A stretch of DNA of 20,843 nt from a virus. The stretch spans positions 1-20,843 of the IMG/VR virus record IMGVR_UViG_3300022074_000464; one strand, 5' to 3'. The stretch's first letter is position 1. Each line of letters opens with the position of its first letter. This document shows positions 4,780-13,138 of the stretch, in pieces. The notes under the pieces were generated by a model. It was not told where the DNA came from. It saw nothing but the letters and a program-made list of their open reading frames with translations, and made no database searches. The position numbers and the translations under genes are program-made.

Positions 4780-6229
4780 AGTACAAGTTGTAGCAGCCGA
4801 AGTAAAAGCGCCTGAGTTTGACGTTGACATTGCTCAAGAGGTAGTGTTTAAACCAAACCCAGGACCACAGACAAGCTTCTTATCCGCATCTGAAAGAGAA
4901 GTCTTGTATGGTGGGGCAGCAGGTGGTGGTAAGAGTTTTGCGATGCTTGCTGACCCACTTCACGGTTTGAACGATCCAAACTTTAGTGGTCTACTTGTCC
5001 GACATACTACAGAAGAACTTAGGGAACTCATACAGAAGAGCCAAGAACTTTACCCTAAAGCTATACCTGGTATCAAGTGGAGTGAACGTAAGTCACAGTG
5101 GATTGCACCTAGAGGTGGTAGACTGTGGATGTCTTACTTAGATAAAGACATGGATGTTACACGCTACCAAGGACAAGCGTTTAACTGGATTGGCTTTGAC
5201 GAACTTACACAGTGGCCTACTCCTTACGCTTGGGATTACATGAGGTCACGACTTCGTTCAGCGTTTAGCTCTCAGCTAGGTTTGTATATGCGAGGCACTA
5301 CTAACCCTGGAGGTAACGGACACCAGTGGGTCAAGAAAATGTTTATTGATCCTGCCCCTGCCAATGATCCTTTCTGGGCAACGAACATTGAAACTGGTGA
5401 CACTATAAGATTTCCTAAAGGGCATAGCCGTGAAGGTGAACCCTTATTTAGGCGTAGGTTTATACCTGCTAGTTTGTTTGACAATCCATACCTAGCAGAC
5501 AGTGGTGACTACGAAGCAATGCTACTATCATTGCCTGAGCACCAAAGAAAGCAGTTACTAGAAGGTAACTGGGATATTAACGAAGGGGCAGCATTTCCTG
5601 AATTTAACAGAAACATACACGTTGTGGAACCTATCGACATACCTAGTGGATGGGCTAAGTTTAGAGCTTGCGACTATGGTTACGGTTCCTACACTGGAGT
5701 ACTCTGGTTCGCTGTATCACCAAGTGAACAACTGGTTGTTTACAGAGAGCTATATTGTTCTAAAGTTACAGCTACTGATCTAGCGGATATGATACTAGAG
5801 GCAGAGGCTGAAGATGGTACTATAAGATACGGTGTACTAGATTCATCCCTCTGGCATAAAAGAGGTGATACTGGCCCATCACTTGCAGAGCAAATGAACA
5901 TGAAGGGTTGCCGTTGGCGTCCATCAGATCGCTCTCGTGGCTCTAGGGTTGCAGGTAAGAACGAGATACACCGTAGGTTGCAGGTGGACGAGTTCACTGA
6001 AGAGCCAAGGCTTGTGTTCTTTTCCACCTGCACGAATACAATAGCGCAAATCCCTGCGATTCCGCTAGACAAGAAAAACCCTGAAGACGTAGACACACAC
6101 GCTGAGGATCACTTGTATGACGCTCTACGTTATGGTATAATGACCAGACCAAGAAGTTCTATATGGGATTACAACCCTGCAACACAACGCTCTGGCTTTC
6201 AGATGTCAGACTCTACCTTTGGGTACTAA
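4739..6229 (+). CDS. terL: terminase large subunit, ATPase-nuclease, about 496 aa
   Basis: The large terminase subunit powers DNA translocation into the procapsid and cuts the concatemer. Visible motifs (numbered from TTG 4739): Walker A GGAAGGGKS (58-66), Walker B GFDELTQW with Asp154-Glu155, coupling motif TTNPGG (187-192), and the RNase H-like nuclease acids Asp312 in ACDYGYG, Asp368 in VLDSSLW, and Asp457/Asp461 in HAEDHLYDALRYG. Both domains appear complete. The start is uncertain: TTG 4739 has GAAGAAG just upstream and overlaps the previous gene by 41 bases. An earlier TTG at 4640 would add 33 basic residues lying wholly within the coiled-coil frame of the previous gene. Confidence 0.93.
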   Translation: MEPTQTSQAKPEPEVQVVAAEVKAPEFDVDIAQEVVFKPNPGPQTSFLSASEREVLYGGAAGGGKSFAMLADPLHGLNDPNFSGLLVRHTTEELRELIQKSQELYPKAIPGIKWSERKSQWIAPRGGRLWMSYLDKDMDVTRYQGQAFNWIGFDELTQWPTPYAWDYMRSRLRSAFSSQLGLYMRGTTNPGGNGHQWVKKMFIDPAPANDPFWATNIETGDTIRFPKGHSREGEPLFRRRFIPASLFDNPYLADSGDYEAMLLSLPEHQRKQLLEGNWDINEGAAFPEFNRNIHVVEPIDIPSGWAKFRACDYGYGSYTGVLWFAVSPSEQLVVYRELYCSKVTATDLADMILEAEAEDGTIRYGVLDSSLWHKRGDTGPSLAEQMNMKGCRWRPSDRSRGSRVAGKNEIHRRLQVDEFTEEPRLVFFSTCTNTIAQIPAIPLDKKNPEDVDTHAEDHLYDALRYGIMTRPRSSIWDYNPATQRSGFQMSDSTFGY

Positions 6230-6231
6230 GA

Positions 6232-6432
6232 ATGAAAACATTTGTAGTTGTAATAAGCATGTGGGGTAACACTGGAAAAGAGTGGCTATACACAGGTAAT
6301 CAATATGTTATGCAAGAACTATTTACTAAAGAACAATGCGAACAGATTGTAAAAAACTCTAACTGGGAAAAATTTGAAACTAATGAGTACTATGGCTTAC
6401 AATTTGATTGCTTTAATAAGGATGACCGATAA
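6232..6432 (+). CDS. conserved small phage protein, 66 aa
   Basis: ATG at 6232, two bases after the TerL stop, opens a 66-residue frame: MKTFVVVISMWGNTGKEWLY, NQYVMQELFTKEQCEQIVKN and a C terminus ending in QFDCFNKDDR. I associate such a protein with the TerL-portal junction of marine phages; its function is not known. It is soluble with two cysteines. The frame extends upstream to 6163 but that part only translates the end of terL out of frame. It overlaps the portal start by one base. Confidence 0.75.
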   Translation: MKTFVVVISMWGNTGKEWLYTGNQYVMQELFTKEQCEQIVKNSNWEKFETNEYYGLQFDCFNKDDR

Positions 6433-8552
6433 TGGCTGAAATAGATGATCTAGCATTTGAGACAGATGATGTAGTAGCAGCAGAGGGGCAAGAAGATACT
6501 CTCTTTGAAAATGTAAGCAATGTAGTTACATTTGTAAATGATCGTTTCAAACGTGCAGAGGATGCTCGTAACGCTGATGAAGAACGGTGGCTAAGAGCTT
6601 ACAGAAACTATCGTGGTGTGTATGGTCCAGATGTACAGTTTACTTCTACTGAAAAGTCAAAAGTTTTTGTTAAGGTTACTAAGACTAAAACACTAGCAGC
6701 ATATGGACAGATTGTAGACGTACTCTTTGGTAATAACAAGTTCCCTCTTACAATCAACCCATCTGTTCTACCTGACGGTGTAGCTGATGCTGTCCACATT
6801 AATATTGATCCAAATGCTGAAAAAGCTACGGATGTACTTCGTGAATCGTTCACAAAAGAAACGACAAAGCCGTACCTCATAGGACCAGACACTGAGTTAA
6901 AGCCAGGTGAAACTATGGCTGATCTTAGGCGTAAGCTAGGGCCAGTAGAAGATAAAGTAGGTCCAGTATCTGAAAAGATAATAGAAGGTGACGGTAGTAC
7001 ACCTACAAGTGTAACATTCCATCCTGCTATGATAGCAGCTAAGAAGATGGAAAAGAAGATACACGATCAGTTGAACGAGTCTGGTGCATCTAAATACTTA
7101 CGAAGCATGGCATTCGAGATGGCGTTGCTAGGTACAGGTGTAATGAAAGGCCCATTCGCTGTAGATAAAGAGTATCCTAACTGGAATGATGAAGGTGAGT
7201 ATGATCCTCTTATTAAGACTGTGCCATCTACTAATCATGTAAGTGTGTGGAACTTCTACCCTGACCCTGTAGCTTCTTCTATGGATGATGCTGAATACGT
7301 AATTGAAAGGCACAAGATGTCTCGCAATCAGTTACGTGCATTGAAAGGTAGACCATACTTTATTGATGAAGCTATTGAGGCTGCTATAGACTTAGGACCA
7401 GACTATGTGCGTAAGCACTGGGAAATGAAGATGGAGGATGATGATACTGCTCCTTCAGATACTGAGCGTTGGCAAGTCCTAGAGTTCTGGGGCTACGTAG
7501 ATACAGACATCCTACAAGAGAACGGCATTAAGATACCTGCTGATATGAAGGACTTAGATGAAGTAAGTGCTAACATATGGGTAGTAAACGGTAAAGTAGT
7601 TCGTTGTGTGCTTAACCCATTCAAACCTGCACGTATTCCTTACTATGCTGTGCCTTATGAACATAACCCATACAGCTTCTTTGGTGTAGGTATTGCTGAA
7701 AATATGGATGATACACAAACATTGATGAACGGTTTCATGAGAATGGCTGTTGACAATGCTGTATTATCTGGTAATCTACTTATTGAGATAGACGAAACTA
7801 ACCTTGTACCTGGTCAGGACATGAGCGTGTATCCTGGCAAAGTCTTTCGCAGACAAGGCGGTGCACCTGGTCAAGCTATCTTTGGCACTAAGTTTCCAAA
7901 CGTTGCAGGTGAAAACATGCAGCTATTTGATAAGGCAAGGGTATTAGCAGATGAATCAACTGGTTTCCCATCTTTCGCTCATGGTCAAACAGGCGTTTCG
8001 GGTGTGGGTCGTACTGCTTCTGGTATTAGTATGCTTATGTCTGCTGCCAACGGTAGTATCAGGACTGTTGTAAAGAACGTAGACGATTATCTTCTAGCAC
8101 CTATAGGTAGAGCATTCTTTGCATTCAACATGCAGTTTGACTTTGATGAAGGTATACGTGGTGACTTAGAAGTAAAAGCTAATGGTACGGAAAGCCTCAT
8201 GGCTAACGAAGTACGTAGCCAACGCTTGATGCAATTCTTACAGGTAGCTTCTAACCCAATGTTAGCACCTTTTGCTAAGATGGATTACATTGTACGAGAG
8301 ATTGCTAAGAGCATGGACTTAGACCCTGATAAAGTTACAAACTCTATGGCAGACGCAGCAATACAAGCTGAGATAATGAAAGCTTTCCAACAACCTATGC
8401 CAACCCCTGAACAACAACAAGCTCCTCCTGAAGAAGGTGCACCACCTGCAGGTGCAGACGTACAAGACCCTACAGGCGCAGGAGGTGGAAACATAGGTAC
8501 AGGAACAGCCCCAGTTCCAGGTGAACAAGGATTTAGTGGTAATGTCGCTTAA
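6432..8552 (+). CDS. portal protein, 706 aa
   Basis: The portal is the dodecameric channel at one capsid vertex through which DNA enters and leaves. The length, the position between terL and scaffold, and sequence features fit a P22-type podoviral portal: an N-terminal helical region (NDRFKRAEDARNADEERWLR), a stem/wing region with VWNFYPDPVASSMDDAEYVI, and a conserved AHGQTGVSGVGRTASGISML segment from about 517 leading into the crown helices. The last 50-odd residues are rich in Pro, Gln and Gly and probably disordered. ATG 6432 overlaps the preceding stop by one base. No frameshift is seen. Confidence 0.9.
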   Translation: MAEIDDLAFETDDVVAAEGQEDTLFENVSNVVTFVNDRFKRAEDARNADEERWLRAYRNYRGVYGPDVQFTSTEKSKVFVKVTKTKTLAAYGQIVDVLFGNNKFPLTINPSVLPDGVADAVHINIDPNAEKATDVLRESFTKETTKPYLIGPDTELKPGETMADLRRKLGPVEDKVGPVSEKIIEGDGSTPTSVTFHPAMIAAKKMEKKIHDQLNESGASKYLRSMAFEMALLGTGVMKGPFAVDKEYPNWNDEGEYDPLIKTVPSTNHVSVWNFYPDPVASSMDDAEYVIERHKMSRNQLRALKGRPYFIDEAIEAAIDLGPDYVRKHWEMKMEDDDTAPSDTERWQVLEFWGYVDTDILQENGIKIPADMKDLDEVSANIWVVNGKVVRCVLNPFKPARIPYYAVPYEHNPYSFFGVGIAENMDDTQTLMNGFMRMAVDNAVLSGNLLIEIDETNLVPGQDMSVYPGKVFRRQGGAPGQAIFGTKFPNVAGENMQLFDKARVLADESTGFPSFAHGQTGVSGVGRTASGISMLMSAANGSIRTVVKNVDDYLLAPIGRAFFAFNMQFDFDEGIRGDLEVKANGTESLMANEVRSQRLMQFLQVASNPMLAPFAKMDYIVREIAKSMDLDPDKVTNSMADAAIQAEIMKAFQQPMPTPEQQQAPPEEGAPPAGADVQDPTGAGGGNIGTGTAPVPGEQGFSGNVA

Positions 8553-8736
8553 GGCTTTTGTAAACAATAAAGCAGAGTGGGATGCATTCTGTGAAGAACT
8601 AGATATATGGATTGATGAACAACAAAGACGATTAGAGCAAGGTGAAATGACTATAGACTTGCATCGTTGTCAAGGTGCGATAGGTATTCTTAGAAGACTA
8701 AAATATTTGAGGGATAAAGTTAATGGCAACAAATGA
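8542..8736 (+). CDS. small helical phage protein, 64 aa
   Basis: This short, soluble, helical protein (MSLKAFVNNKAEWDAFCEEL, then GEMTIDLHRCQGAIGILRRL and KYLRDKVNGNK) lies between the portal and the 439-residue virion-protein candidate. I associate similar proteins with the same place in related phages, with no established function. I chose ATG 8542 (AAGGA ten bases upstream, 11-base overlap with the portal stop) over GTG 8521, which lies in the portal tail. Its own stop overlaps the next start by 14 bases. Confidence 0.75.
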   Translation: MSLKAFVNNKAEWDAFCEELDIWIDEQQRRLEQGEMTIDLHRCQGAIGILRRLKYLRDKVNGNK

Positions 8737-10042
8737 AGACAAACAGATGGTACTGGCATTCATGGCTGATGAAGTTGATGTAGACCCAGTATCAGGCAAT
8801 GAAGTACCTCCAGGTTCACTACCTGAAGAAGTACGAGATGACATTCCTGCACAGCTAAGTGAAGGTGAGTATGTAGTACCTGCTGATGTTCTTCGTTTTT
8901 ATGGCATGAAGTTCTTTGAAGACCTAAGAGAAAACGCTAAAATAGAGTTAGCTCGTATGGATAGAGAAGGACGTATAGGTGGTCAACCTGTACCTGCTAA
9001 CGACAATGAACTTACACCTGAAGAGATGGCAGAGCTAGACTCAATCGGTGCAGCAGTAGGTGGCTTCATTACAGGTCAAGCTTCTCAGTCTACAATGTCA
9101 GATCCGTATCAACAACAGCAGATGATGTATAGACAAGGTGCACCTGTTGCTATGGGTAATGCAGGTTATGATAAAGGCGGTGTAGTTAGAGAGAATGATC
9201 CTACGCAAGCTGAGTTTGACTTTAGTAAATACATGGCAGGTTTTTCTTTTGCTATGCCTAGTGGATTCACTCCTGTATTGATGTACAAAGAAGGTGAGAA
9301 TCCTAAGTATGCTACTACCCAAGAAATGTATGACACAATGTTAAGTGATGGGTGGACTACTAACCTTATACAAACTACAACAGAAACTACAGTAGGTGAA
9401 GAGCCAGAGGTTAGTGACAATAGCTCTAGTGATCCACTCTCTACTAGTGTATCTTCTGCTGCTGAGTCAATGGAAGACAAAGACTTAGATAAAACAACTA
9501 AAGGTCTAGGCTTACTAGCTAACCTATCTACTGCACTAGCAGGTACATTAGGAATACCTGTAACTGCTCTTATAAACGCTAAGGCTGTAGCTGCTTACAA
9601 TGATAAACTGCAAGATCAAAGTAAACGTAAGGGAAGCATCTTCGGTGGTGAAGGTAGTTTGTATGAAGGATTAGAAGGCGGTAAAGATTTTGGTAATACG
9701 TGGTTAGGCGATTTATTAGGTTTTGACGATGAAGGCTTTGGTGTACAGGGAGACAATTTAAGAGATTCTTTTATGGGTACACGTAGAGATGGTAAAACTA
9801 CACAATTAGATAAATCAACTAGCTCAACAATTAAACCTAAACCAAGACCTGTAGAAACACCTGCAGTTAAAAATATAGTTAGAGAAGGTAATAGGGATAA
9901 CTCAATTATAGGTAAAGATGCAGGACCAGGAATGACTTGGGTAAAAGACCCAACAGGAAATAGTAATGCAATAGTAAGAGTAAGAAGTGACAGTGTAGCA
10001 GCTAAAGGACAAAAAGCTGCTATGGAAGGCTTTGACGAATAA
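8723..10042 (+). CDS. conserved putative virion protein, 439 aa
   Basis: The N-terminal region has a clear conserved stretch, DVDPVSGNEVPPGSLPEEV then RDDIPAQLSEGEYVVPADV and FYGMKFFEDLR (about 19-70), which I associate with a protein next to the portal in marine podoviruses. The middle is Gln-rich then Thr/Ser-rich and low in pattern. Residues about 259-296 form a glycine-punctuated hydrophobic stretch (GLGLLANLSTALAGTLGIPV). The C-terminal third is basic and polar. No enzymatic motif is visible. Position and hydrophobic segment would suit an internal or ejection protein, but this is inference. Start ATG 8723 has GAGGG nine bases upstream. Confidence 0.7.
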   Translation: MATNEDKQMVLAFMADEVDVDPVSGNEVPPGSLPEEVRDDIPAQLSEGEYVVPADVLRFYGMKFFEDLRENAKIELARMDREGRIGGQPVPANDNELTPEEMAELDSIGAAVGGFITGQASQSTMSDPYQQQQMMYRQGAPVAMGNAGYDKGGVVRENDPTQAEFDFSKYMAGFSFAMPSGFTPVLMYKEGENPKYATTQEMYDTMLSDGWTTNLIQTTTETTVGEEPEVSDNSSSDPLSTSVSSAAESMEDKDLDKTTKGLGLLANLSTALAGTLGIPVTALINAKAVAAYNDKLQDQSKRKGSIFGGEGSLYEGLEGGKDFGNTWLGDLLGFDDEGFGVQGDNLRDSFMGTRRDGKTTQLDKSTSSTIKPKPRPVETPAVKNIVREGNRDNSIIGKDAGPGMTWVKDPTGNSNAIVRVRSDSVAAKGQKAAMEGFDE

Positions 10043-10050
10043 TAATTCCA

Positions 10051-10098
10051 TATAACTATAAGGCTACCCAGTTTAATTACTGGCCCCAACATAAGGAG
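10051..10098 (+). promoter_or_regulatory. promoter-like leader module before the scaffold gene
   Basis: TATAACTATAAGG at 10051-10063 is followed by a stem CCAGT (10068-10072) with ACTGG (10079-10083) around loop TTAATT, and then AACATAAGGAG (10088-10098), the Shine-Dalgarno of ATG 10107. No -35 lies at a standard distance. Order and spacing repeat those of the module before the DUF1127 gene. Confidence 0.5.
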
Positions 10099-10106
10099 AA
10101 AACAAA

Positions 10107-11057
10107 ATGGCTGAAGTAGAACAAGTAGAGGTGCATTCCGCATCTCATATGCGTAACCAAGCAAGAATCGACAAGGATGAAGCAGAGCTACGTGAAATAC
10201 TAAAAGAAGCAGGGTATACACAGGAAGATGAAACCCAAGAAGAAACTGCTGAAGCTAAACCCGATAGCAAAGAGCCTGAAGCTAAACCAGTACAGGCAGA
10301 AGGTGATTCCAAACAAAAAGAAGAACCAAAAGCAGAAGCACAAGAAGCAGATGATGAAGATGATGACCTAAGTGCTGAAGAGAAGACTTTCAAGCAACGC
10401 TACGGTGACATCAGGCGGCACATGAAAGATAAGGAACAAGAGTGGAAACTCAGGTTCGAGAAGCTAGAGTCACAGCTAGAGTCTGCAACTAAGAATGAAC
10501 TTGTACTACCTAAGTCAGAGAAAGAGATAGAAGCTTGGTCTAAGAAGTACCCTGATGTAGCAGGTATAGTAGAAGCTATAGCTGATAAGAAAGCACAAGA
10601 GCGTTCATCAGATATAGATAAGCGACTAAAAGAAGTTGAAGAGCTAAGAGTTACAGCTAAACGTGAAAAAGCTGAAGCTGAACTATCTGTAATGCACCCT
10701 GACTTCAACACTATTCGTGCTGATGATACATTCCATGAGTGGGCTAAGGAACAGCCTAAGTGGGTACAAGATGCTTTGTATGAGAATGTAGATGATGCTA
10801 AGTCTGTATCTCGTGTAATAGATTTGTACAAAGCAGACAAAGGTATAACAACTAAGAAGAAGCCTACTGAAGATAAAGGTGCAGCTTCTTCTGTAACAAC
10901 AAAACGTACTACCATACCTAGCGACAATGAAGAGTCCAAGTATATTAGAGAATCTCAAGTTGCTAATATGTCTATCAAGGAATACGAAAAGCGTCAGGAC
11001 GAAATAATGGATGCCCAACGCTCAGGAAAGTTTATTTATGATATGTCAAGAAAATAG
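10107..11057 (+). CDS. scaffolding protein, 316 aa
   Basis: Scaffolding proteins guide coat protein assembly and are then expelled or degraded. Support comes from position directly before the major capsid gene and from composition. The N-terminal third is very acidic (for example DDEDDDLSAEEKTFKQRYGD near 82-101), long charged coiled-coil helices follow (DKEQEWKLRFEKLESQLES), a middle region contains MHPDFNTIRADDTFHEWAKE, and the C terminus is mixed-charge and helical with a basic end (DAQRSGKFIYDMSRK). This is the usual design of podoviral scaffolds. It has its own promoter-like leader and strong AAGGAG, as expected for a protein needed in hundreds of copies. Confidence 0.85.
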   Translation: MAEVEQVEVHSASHMRNQARIDKDEAELREILKEAGYTQEDETQEETAEAKPDSKEPEAKPVQAEGDSKQKEEPKAEAQEADDEDDDLSAEEKTFKQRYGDIRRHMKDKEQEWKLRFEKLESQLESATKNELVLPKSEKEIEAWSKKYPDVAGIVEAIADKKAQERSSDIDKRLKEVEELRVTAKREKAEAELSVMHPDFNTIRADDTFHEWAKEQPKWVQDALYENVDDAKSVSRVIDLYKADKGITTKKKPTEDKGAASSVTTKRTTIPSDNEESKYIRESQVANMSIKEYEKRQDEIMDAQRSGKFIYDMSRK

Positions 11058-11117
11058 TTGACAAAACAGATTTCATAAGTAAAACTATGGCATATACACC
11101 ATAACTGTGTGTATGCT
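11058..11117 (+). promoter_or_regulatory. major capsid gene promoter and start-site hairpin
   Basis: TTGACA at 11058-11063, a 16-base spacer and TAAAAC at 11080-11085 form a good sigma70-like promoter beginning right after the scaffold stop. Spacer length and the downstream ACTATGG match the promoter at 83-110. The expected start near 11092 falls at the foot of a hairpin: 11090-11099 pairs with 11107-11116 (ten pairs, one G-U) around loop CATAACT. A hairpin at the 5' end would stabilise the capsid mRNA (inference). Confidence 0.6.
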
Positions 11118-11278
11118 TTAACAAGCACTAGCCACAAAAAGACTTACCTCAAAGTATAGGCCCAGATCAGACTAGTAGGCCAATTAGTCTGTAAACTGAC
11201 TACCCTAACACCAAGAGCCTCTTTATAGTGGGTATGTAGTGTAAATTTTCACGCCATATCTATAAAGGAGATTTAACT
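11118..11278 (+). promoter_or_regulatory. long foldable leader of the major capsid gene
   Basis: No gene is seen here. CAGACTA (11168-11174) pairs perfectly with TAGTCTG (11185-11191). The same TAGTC can instead pair with GACTA (11198-11202), so two hairpins compete for one strand. The leader ends with AAGGAG (11265-11270), eight bases before ATG 11279. The competing pairs could regulate capsid expression or be chance; no known riboswitch class is recognised. Confidence 0.45.
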
Positions 11279-12343
11279 ATGGCTATAGCAGTTGCCTCTG
11301 GCAAAAGCGGATTTGACGGCAATTTCAGCCCGATTATCTATTCCAAACAAGCACAGATTGCTCTAAGAAAAGCATCTGTTGCAAACGCAATCACTAACAA
11401 CTCCTACTTCGGAGACATTGCAAACCAAGGTGATGTAGTTCGTATCCAGAAAGAGCCTGATGTAACAGTCAACGCTTTGGAGCGTAAAACTGCAATCTCC
11501 GTAGAAGACTTAGATGACTCTGAGTTTTCACTAACCATTGATAAAGCTAACTACTTTGCTTTTAAGATGGATGACATTGAAGATCAATTCTCATCAGTTG
11601 ATTTCGTAAGCCTAGCTGCAGACAGAGCAGCATACAAAATGGCTGACGCAATGGATGCAGATTTGCTTCAGTATATGTCAGGTCACTCTGCTGCAGGTGC
11701 TATCACTACCACAGTTTCAGGTACAGCACAGCACCCAACATCTGGTGAAATAAACGGTGAATTTTTAAAGGTTAACCGTTTAGATGCGTCTGACATTGGA
11801 CACATCACAACATCAGCTTCATCAGGTACAACTGGTGACTCCATTCCTCTAGCTGCACGTCTTCCAGGTGCAACAGCGTTGTCAACATCTGTGACATCTC
11901 CGTTGACTGTGATTGCACGTATGGCTCGTCAGATGGATACAGCAAATGTTGACTCACGAGGTAGATGGTTAGTTGTGGACCCTGTGTTCATGGAAATCTT
12001 AAAAGACGAAGATTCACGTCTATTAAATGCTGACTACGGTGGAGCAGGTCTACAAAACGGACTAGCTGTAAACAACTTACACGGCTTCCGACTTTATGTA
12101 TCTAACAACTTACCTGCTAAAGGTACAGGTGCAGGTACATCAGGTGCGACTGCCCAAGACGATCATTACGGTGTTATCTTGGCAGGTCAGGAAGATGCGG
12201 TTGCTTCTGCAGAGCAGATCAACAAAGTTGAAAACTACCGTGATCCAGACTCATTTGCAGACATTGTACGTGGTATGCACCTATACGGTCGCAAAATCTT
12301 GCGCCCACAAGCATTGGTGTCAGCCGTTTACAACGCTGCTTAA
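11279..12343 (+). CDS. major capsid protein, 354 aa
   Basis: This is the coat subunit, expected to adopt the HK97 fold. It follows the scaffold gene and has the typical make-up: a small N-terminal arm (MAIAVASGKSGFDGNFSPII), a patterned segment VVRIQKEPDVTV...ISVEDLDDSEFSLTIDKANY resembling the E-loop/P-domain region of podoviral coats, an Ala/Asp-rich spine helix (LAADRAAYKMADAMDADLLQ), and a C-terminal segment ending YGRKILRPQALVSAVYNAA. The length of 354 residues is normal. Translation signals are strong (AAGGAG, spacing 8). Codons look more C-rich than in neighbouring genes (AAC, TTC, CAC frequent), as expected for a highly expressed gene. The subfamily is not certain. Confidence 0.9.
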   Translation: MAIAVASGKSGFDGNFSPIIYSKQAQIALRKASVANAITNNSYFGDIANQGDVVRIQKEPDVTVNALERKTAISVEDLDDSEFSLTIDKANYFAFKMDDIEDQFSSVDFVSLAADRAAYKMADAMDADLLQYMSGHSAAGAITTTVSGTAQHPTSGEINGEFLKVNRLDASDIGHITTSASSGTTGDSIPLAARLPGATALSTSVTSPLTVIARMARQMDTANVDSRGRWLVVDPVFMEILKDEDSRLLNADYGGAGLQNGLAVNNLHGFRLYVSNNLPAKGTGAGTSGATAQDDHYGVILAGQEDAVASAEQINKVENYRDPDSFADIVRGMHLYGRKILRPQALVSAVYNAA

Positions 12344-12359
12344 TACTAAATATACTGTT

Positions 12360-12383
12360 GGGCGAGCTATGTCAAGCTTGCCC
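12360..12383 (+). terminator. hairpin after the major capsid gene
   Basis: GGGCGAGCT (12360-12368) pairs with AGCTTGCCC (12375-12383) over nine pairs, with one G-U, around loop ATGTCA. It lies 16 bases after the capsid stop. Only a short pyrimidine stretch follows, not a full T tract, so it may be a leaky terminator or an mRNA 3'-end stabiliser that keeps capsid expression above that of the tail genes. Confidence 0.5.
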
Positions 12384-12412
12384 TTCAGCTTATATAACAG
12401 TAGGATAACTCT

Positions 12413-13138
12413 ATGGCTACTTATGTCACACTAGTAAATGAATTGCTAAGACGTATGAACGAGGTCACACTTGACATTGCAGGTGATGGCTTTGATTCTG
12501 TAAGAAACGTACAAGCTTTAGCTAAAGACGCAGTAAATAGTAGCATTAGACTTATTCTACAGGATGGCCAGGAGTGGCCTTTCCTCAAAACAACTTTCAC
12601 ACAGACTCTTACTGTAGGCACAAGACAGTATGATTTTCCTGCAGACTATTCTAGCACAGACTGGGATACATTCTATCTTAAGAAACTAAGCTCCGAAAAC
12701 AACAGTCCTATGCCATTAAGTGTAATATCTTATGAGCAGTATATACAGAATGTACGTCCATCAGATGATACAGGTGATCAAGTAAATGGAGATGGACCTC
12801 CTGCACTAGTGTATCAAACATTAGGTACAGCTTTTGGTGTTAGCCCCATACCTAATGCAGCATATGAAATAGAGTATGTGTATTGGAAATTTCCTACAGA
12901 CTTAACTGCATTTAATGATGTATCAATTATACCAGATAGGTTTAAGCACGTAGTTATAGACGGTGCTATGATGTTTATGATGCGTTTCCGTAGCAATGAA
13001 CAAAGTGCTGCCATGCATCAGAATAACTTTGAAGACGGCATCAAGACAATGCGTAGAGTTTTAATTGATGATACTTTATTTGTACGCTCTACTGTTGTAG
13101 GTGATTCAAGGACAAGTTCATTTACTAGTGGTGTATAA
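12413..13138 (+). CDS. head-tail adaptor protein, 241 aa
   Basis: The protein is expected to form the ring that extends the portal and receives the tail nozzle, like P22 gp4 or T7 gp11. The N-terminal helical bundle (YVTLVNELLRRMNEVTLDIA, then a helix with DAVNSSIRLILQDGQEWPFL) and following beta region (TTFTQTLTVGTRQYDFPADY) are characteristic of these adaptors in marine podoviruses. A long C-terminal helix region (VIDGAMMFMMRFRSNEQSAA) follows. Position directly after the coat gene and before the nozzle agrees. TAGGA lies seven bases before ATG 12413, and the stop overlaps the next start by one base. Confidence 0.8.
   Translation: MATYVTLVNELLRRMNEVTLDIAGDGFDSVRNVQALAKDAVNSSIRLILQDGQEWPFLKTTFTQTLTVGTRQYDFPADYSSTDWDTFYLKKLSSENNSPMPLSVISYEQYIQNVRPSDDTGDQVNGDGPPALVYQTLGTAFGVSPIPNAAYEIEYVYWKFPTDLTAFNDVSIIPDRFKHVVIDGAMMFMMRFRSNEQSAAMHQNNFEDGIKTMRRVLIDDTLFVRSTVVGDSRTSSFTSGV

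Noticed and set aside
9616-10221. 201-residue minus-strand open frame, and similar long minus-strand frames at 10400-10939 and 14800-15420
   Set aside because: They mirror strongly supported + strand genes, have no recognisable protein pattern, and cross the scaffold promoter-leader region in the first case.
11086-11103. Five-codon leader peptide (MAYTP) in the capsid leader
   Set aside because: No Shine-Dalgarno precedes it, it lies at or before the expected transcript start, and it has no regulatory codon run.
11118-11278. tRNA gene or known riboswitch in the capsid leader
   Set aside because: I could not form a cloverleaf or find a TTC-type T-loop, and no recognised riboswitch core is visible.
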